NCBI GenBank assembly: GCA_030041155.1
Contig: JASHOJ010000134.1
Location: forward strand, 1-39,862
Direction of reading: 5' to 3'
Length of the DNA stretch: 39,862 nt
From: Candidatus Binataceae bacterium
Lineage (GTDB): Bacteria > Desulfobacterota > Binatia > Binatales > Binataceae
Part shown: in pieces, positions 38,265 through 39,862 of the stretch
Position numbering within the stretch: position 1 is the first letter of the stretch
Layout of the letters: the number at the start of each line of letters is the position of its first letter
Made by a program: the position numbers and the translations under genes
The notes under the pieces: generated by a model
What the model saw: only the letters and a program-made list of their open reading frames with translations
Databases searched by the model: none
Told to the model about the DNA's origin: nothing

Positions 38265-38975
38265 TTACACACGGTTGGTGAGTGATGCGGCCTCCCGCGT
38301 CGGCGCCTGCGCCGTCCAGCCGGTCCATGCGGCGGCAAGCTCTTCGTCGCTGCCGTTGAAGGCGTTGAGGTCGGCGCCGTTCGCCAAGCCCGGCGCGGTG
38401 TGCGGCCGCGGGCCGACGCCGTCGCCGGTGTATTGGATGAGAAAATTTTTCGTCCACGGCGGGATCGGCGCAATGACGCGAAACAGCTCCGCATTGTCCG
38501 CCGGCTGCACCTTGACGTAACGGCATTGCCACAGCGGCGCGCGCTCAGCCATGTCGATCCATTTCGCATCGTGCCGGTCGATCTGTTCGCGGATGCGATT
38601 GCCGCCATAGATGCCGCAGGCGCAGCCGCGCTTTTGCGCGACGCGGTCCAGAAATTCGTAAGCCTGGCCGGCGGTCATCTGCGAATGTGCGTTGTCCTCG
38701 AAATCGAGCCACGCGCTGTCGGTCGGCTCGAGCCGCGCGGTGGCGAGAAAGGCGGCGACGTTGGCGGCGACGTCGTCATGCGTCGCGAAATCGTAGGCGC
38801 CCCAGCGCAGCCCGGTGCTCTTTGCCGCTGCCATGCGCGCGGCATATTTCGAATCGCCGACGCCGACACCTTGCCGCGCCTTATGAATGATGCCGGCGAA
38901 GCCGGCGTTTTTCAGCTCGGTGAAATTCACCGGGTTGAAATGGGCTATGTCGGCGACAAGCGGAATGATCGCCAT
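38265..38975 (-). CDS. GH25-family lysozyme (endolysin-like)
   Basis: 236 residues from ATG 38975 (GGAG upstream; an ATG at 38987 is the alternative). The GH25 fold is visible: the N-terminal DIAHFNPVNFTELKNAGFAGIIHKARQG, the catalytic DFED (in AWLDFEDNAH) and the later IYGGNRIREQI and FLIQYTGDG. It would cleave the glycan strand of peptidoglycan. No signal peptide, as usual for endolysins that need a holin. The holin-like gene follows it. Confidence 0.87.
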   Translation of the reverse strand: MAIIPLVADIAHFNPVNFTELKNAGFAGIIHKARQGVGVGDSKYAARMAAAKSTGLRWGAYDFATHDDVAANVAAFLATARLEPTDSAWLDFEDNAHSQMTAGQAYEFLDRVAQKRGCACGIYGGNRIREQIDRHDAKWIDMAERAPLWQCRYVKVQPADNAELFRVIAPIPPWTKNFLIQYTGDGVGPRPHTAPGLANGADLNAFNGSDEELAAAWTGWTAQAPTREAASLTNRV

Positions 38976-39054
38976 AGCTGTCTCCACTGGCGTTGTCTGG
39001 GTTTGCGGCCCGCACGACGCTGCGTCGGCGCGCCCGCGATAAAACGAACAAAGC

Positions 39055-39411
39055 TCAAGTGCCCGCGCCGGGCATGAAGCAGCGGATTCGCGTGGCGCCG
39101 CTGGCGTCCTGATACGGCCACGCCACGGCGCGGCCGTAGCGGTTGGGTTCGGTCACCACCGCGTCGTCGGGCACCGGCACCCATTGACCGTCGAGATGCA
39201 CGCGGTAATGGCCGTCATGCACGTCCCAATCGACGTCCTCGACGGTAACGCCATCGGCAAAGCTGCAGCACAGCCCGTTGCCGCTCTTAAGCTGGTCGAA
39301 CCACGGCTTGAGCGGCGACGATGCGAAGCGGCCGTCATCGTGCGCTGCCGCTGGCAGCGCAGAAATCAGAAACCAGAAGCCGGACATCAGAATGAGCGAG
39401 CGGCAACGCAT
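39055..39411 (-). CDS. exported hypothetical protein
   Basis: 118 residues. A signal peptide (CRSLILMSGFWFLISALPAAAHDD) is clear, with GAGAAGAGG before the ATG. The mature part contains FDQLKSGNGLCCSFADGVTVEDVDWD, a short two-Cys motif I associate with rhizobial proteins of unknown function, and a C-terminal WPYQD...CFMPGAGT. Confidence 0.65.
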   Translation of the reverse strand: MRCRSLILMSGFWFLISALPAAAHDDGRFASSPLKPWFDQLKSGNGLCCSFADGVTVEDVDWDVHDGHYRVHLDGQWVPVPDDAVVTEPNRYGRAVAWPYQDASGATRIRCFMPGAGT

Positions 39412-39478
39412 GGGACACCTCTTCTCCGATTTCAGACTTCCGATTTCAGACTTCCGGCTTCCGGCTTCTGGCGAAGCC

Positions 39479-39718
39479 TCAGTATCCGTGATTTTTCAGG
39501 ACGCGGTCGCAGGCCGGCGACAGGTCGTGGCGGTGGGCGCGAAAGCATGCGTAAATGCCGGTGCGGTCGCCGAGCGCCGCGGCCGCGATCTCGCTCGCAG
39601 CGCACAACCGGAACACGTCCGGCTTGCAAGCGGCGCGCTCGCCCGCGGTCTGCGCGCGGGCGTCAGCCGCCGCGGCGGCGAACATGACGGCGAGGACGAC
39701 GGCGAAAACGCGCTTCAT
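39479..39718 (-). CDS. small exported cysteine-containing protein
   Basis: 79 residues; GGAGG precedes the ATG at 39716-39718. A signal peptide (RVFAVVLAVMFAAAAADARAQ) is followed by a mature region with four cysteines (ACKPDVFRLCAAS, IYACFRAH, ACDRV), probably two disulfides. Function unknown. Its 5' end overlaps the tail of the RlpA-like gene by 56 bases. Confidence 0.65.
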   Translation of the reverse strand: MKRVFAVVLAVMFAAAAADARAQTAGERAACKPDVFRLCAASEIAAAALGDRTGIYACFRAHRHDLSPACDRVLKNHGY

Positions 39719-39862
39719 GATGACCTCCGATGATTTGCAGGAAGACGCGGGCCAGGCCGCGGTCGCCGATGGCGCGGCAGGCGCCGAGCGACAGATCGAT
39801 GGCGCGATGGGTCCAGGCGGCAGGACCCCGGTCGTTGATGACGACGGCGACGGAGTGACCGT
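39663..39862 (-). CDS. RlpA-like (double-psi beta-barrel) protein, C-terminal end (partial)
   Basis: The minus-strand frame entering from the right reads VAVVINDRGPAAW, then AIDLSLGACRAIGDRGLARV, the C-terminal half of the RlpA double-psi beta-barrel with the catalytic-type Asp region. RlpA is a septal lytic transglycosylase that cuts bare glycan strands. The frame continues past the usual end of the domain and overlaps the next gene's start before its TGA at 39663-39665. The 5' part lies outside the window. Confidence 0.7.
   Translation of the reverse strand, partial: GHSVAVVINDRGPAAWTHRAIDLSLGACRAIGDRGLARVFLQIIGGHHEARFRRRPRRHVRRRGG

Noticed and set aside
1..39862. CRISPR array, rRNA or tRNA genes
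   Set aside because: I saw no regularly spaced repeats and no recognisable rRNA segment or tRNA cloverleaf on either strand.

Overview
The window is a high-GC stretch that looks alphaproteobacterial, most likely Hyphomicrobiales (Bradyrhizobium/Nitrobacteraceae-like). The evidence is the gene repertoire: a VirD4/TraG coupling protein, a MobC/relaxase pair, an ArdC-like protein, a large ParB-like protein, and at the right end a DUF1328 protein, a DUF1515-like protein, a GH25 lysozyme and an RlpA-like protein. This assignment rests on family recognition only; no rRNA, tRNA or housekeeping marker is present.

Layout. (1) 1-2.7 kb: the tail of an IS630-type transposase has cut into a SprT-like metalloprotease gene, followed by a small HTH protein and a DUF4407-type membrane protein. 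(2) 2.7-13.1 kb: mobilization backbone. Relaxase, MobC, ArdC and several small conserved genes run on the minus strand, with a TraG-like ATPase on the plus strand. A candidate oriT of two perfect inverted repeats lies upstream of mobC. A lone TnpB (RNA-guided nuclease family) sits at 10.5-11.8 kb. (3) 13.2-19.2 kb: an HNH nuclease, then a Dcm-type cytosine methyltransferase facing a three-gene operon: Vsr-type endonuclease, a protein with two GHKL ATPase domains, and a response regulator. This looks like a restriction/DNA-surveillance system with two-component logic. (4) 19.2-23 kb: decayed genes (a methyltransferase fragment and a frameshifted unknown) and a complete IS1182-type element. (5) 23-24.9 kb: ParB-like protein, again backbone and again minus strand. 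(6) 25.3-29.9 kb: a five-gene plus-strand cassette, GHKL ATPase / STAS-like / TIR / E2-like / SLOG-patatin. I think this is the most likely new defence system in the window. (7) 30-36.4 kb: class II Fic protein, small serine recombinase with a possible res site, two exported proteins, a lipoprotein, an MNT/HEPN toxin-antitoxin pair with a clear promoter-operator, and a DUF3800 remnant. (8) 36.6-39.9 kb: chromosomal-looking small membrane and exported proteins and a lysis-like cassette.

Non-coding structure is a main result. Most minus-strand backbone genes (mobC, the 5.1 kb gene, the 8.5 kb gene, ardC, the 12.6 kb gene, parB) have strong inverted repeats 20-85 nt upstream of the start codon. 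The ardC and parB leaders share the same order of parts: tight hairpin, then a large inverted repeat enclosing a GGAGCGCAGCG core, then a GGGGGT/ACCCCC hairpin. On the far side of each lies a second two-hairpin element with conserved arms, upstream of the plus-strand genes at 12.4 kb and 25.3 kb. In the ardC copy the two halves are separated by about 1.6 kb that contains TnpB. Because ArdC and ParB-like genes are typical of plasmid leading regions, these leaders might be single-stranded-DNA promoters of the Frpo type. That is inference.

How the genes fit together: a mobilizable or conjugative element supplies entry functions (relaxase, MobC, coupling protein, anti-restriction, ParB), and at least three conflict modules (Dcm/Vsr/GHKL/REC, the TIR/E2/patatin cassette, Fic plus MNT/HEPN) are cargo between backbone parts.
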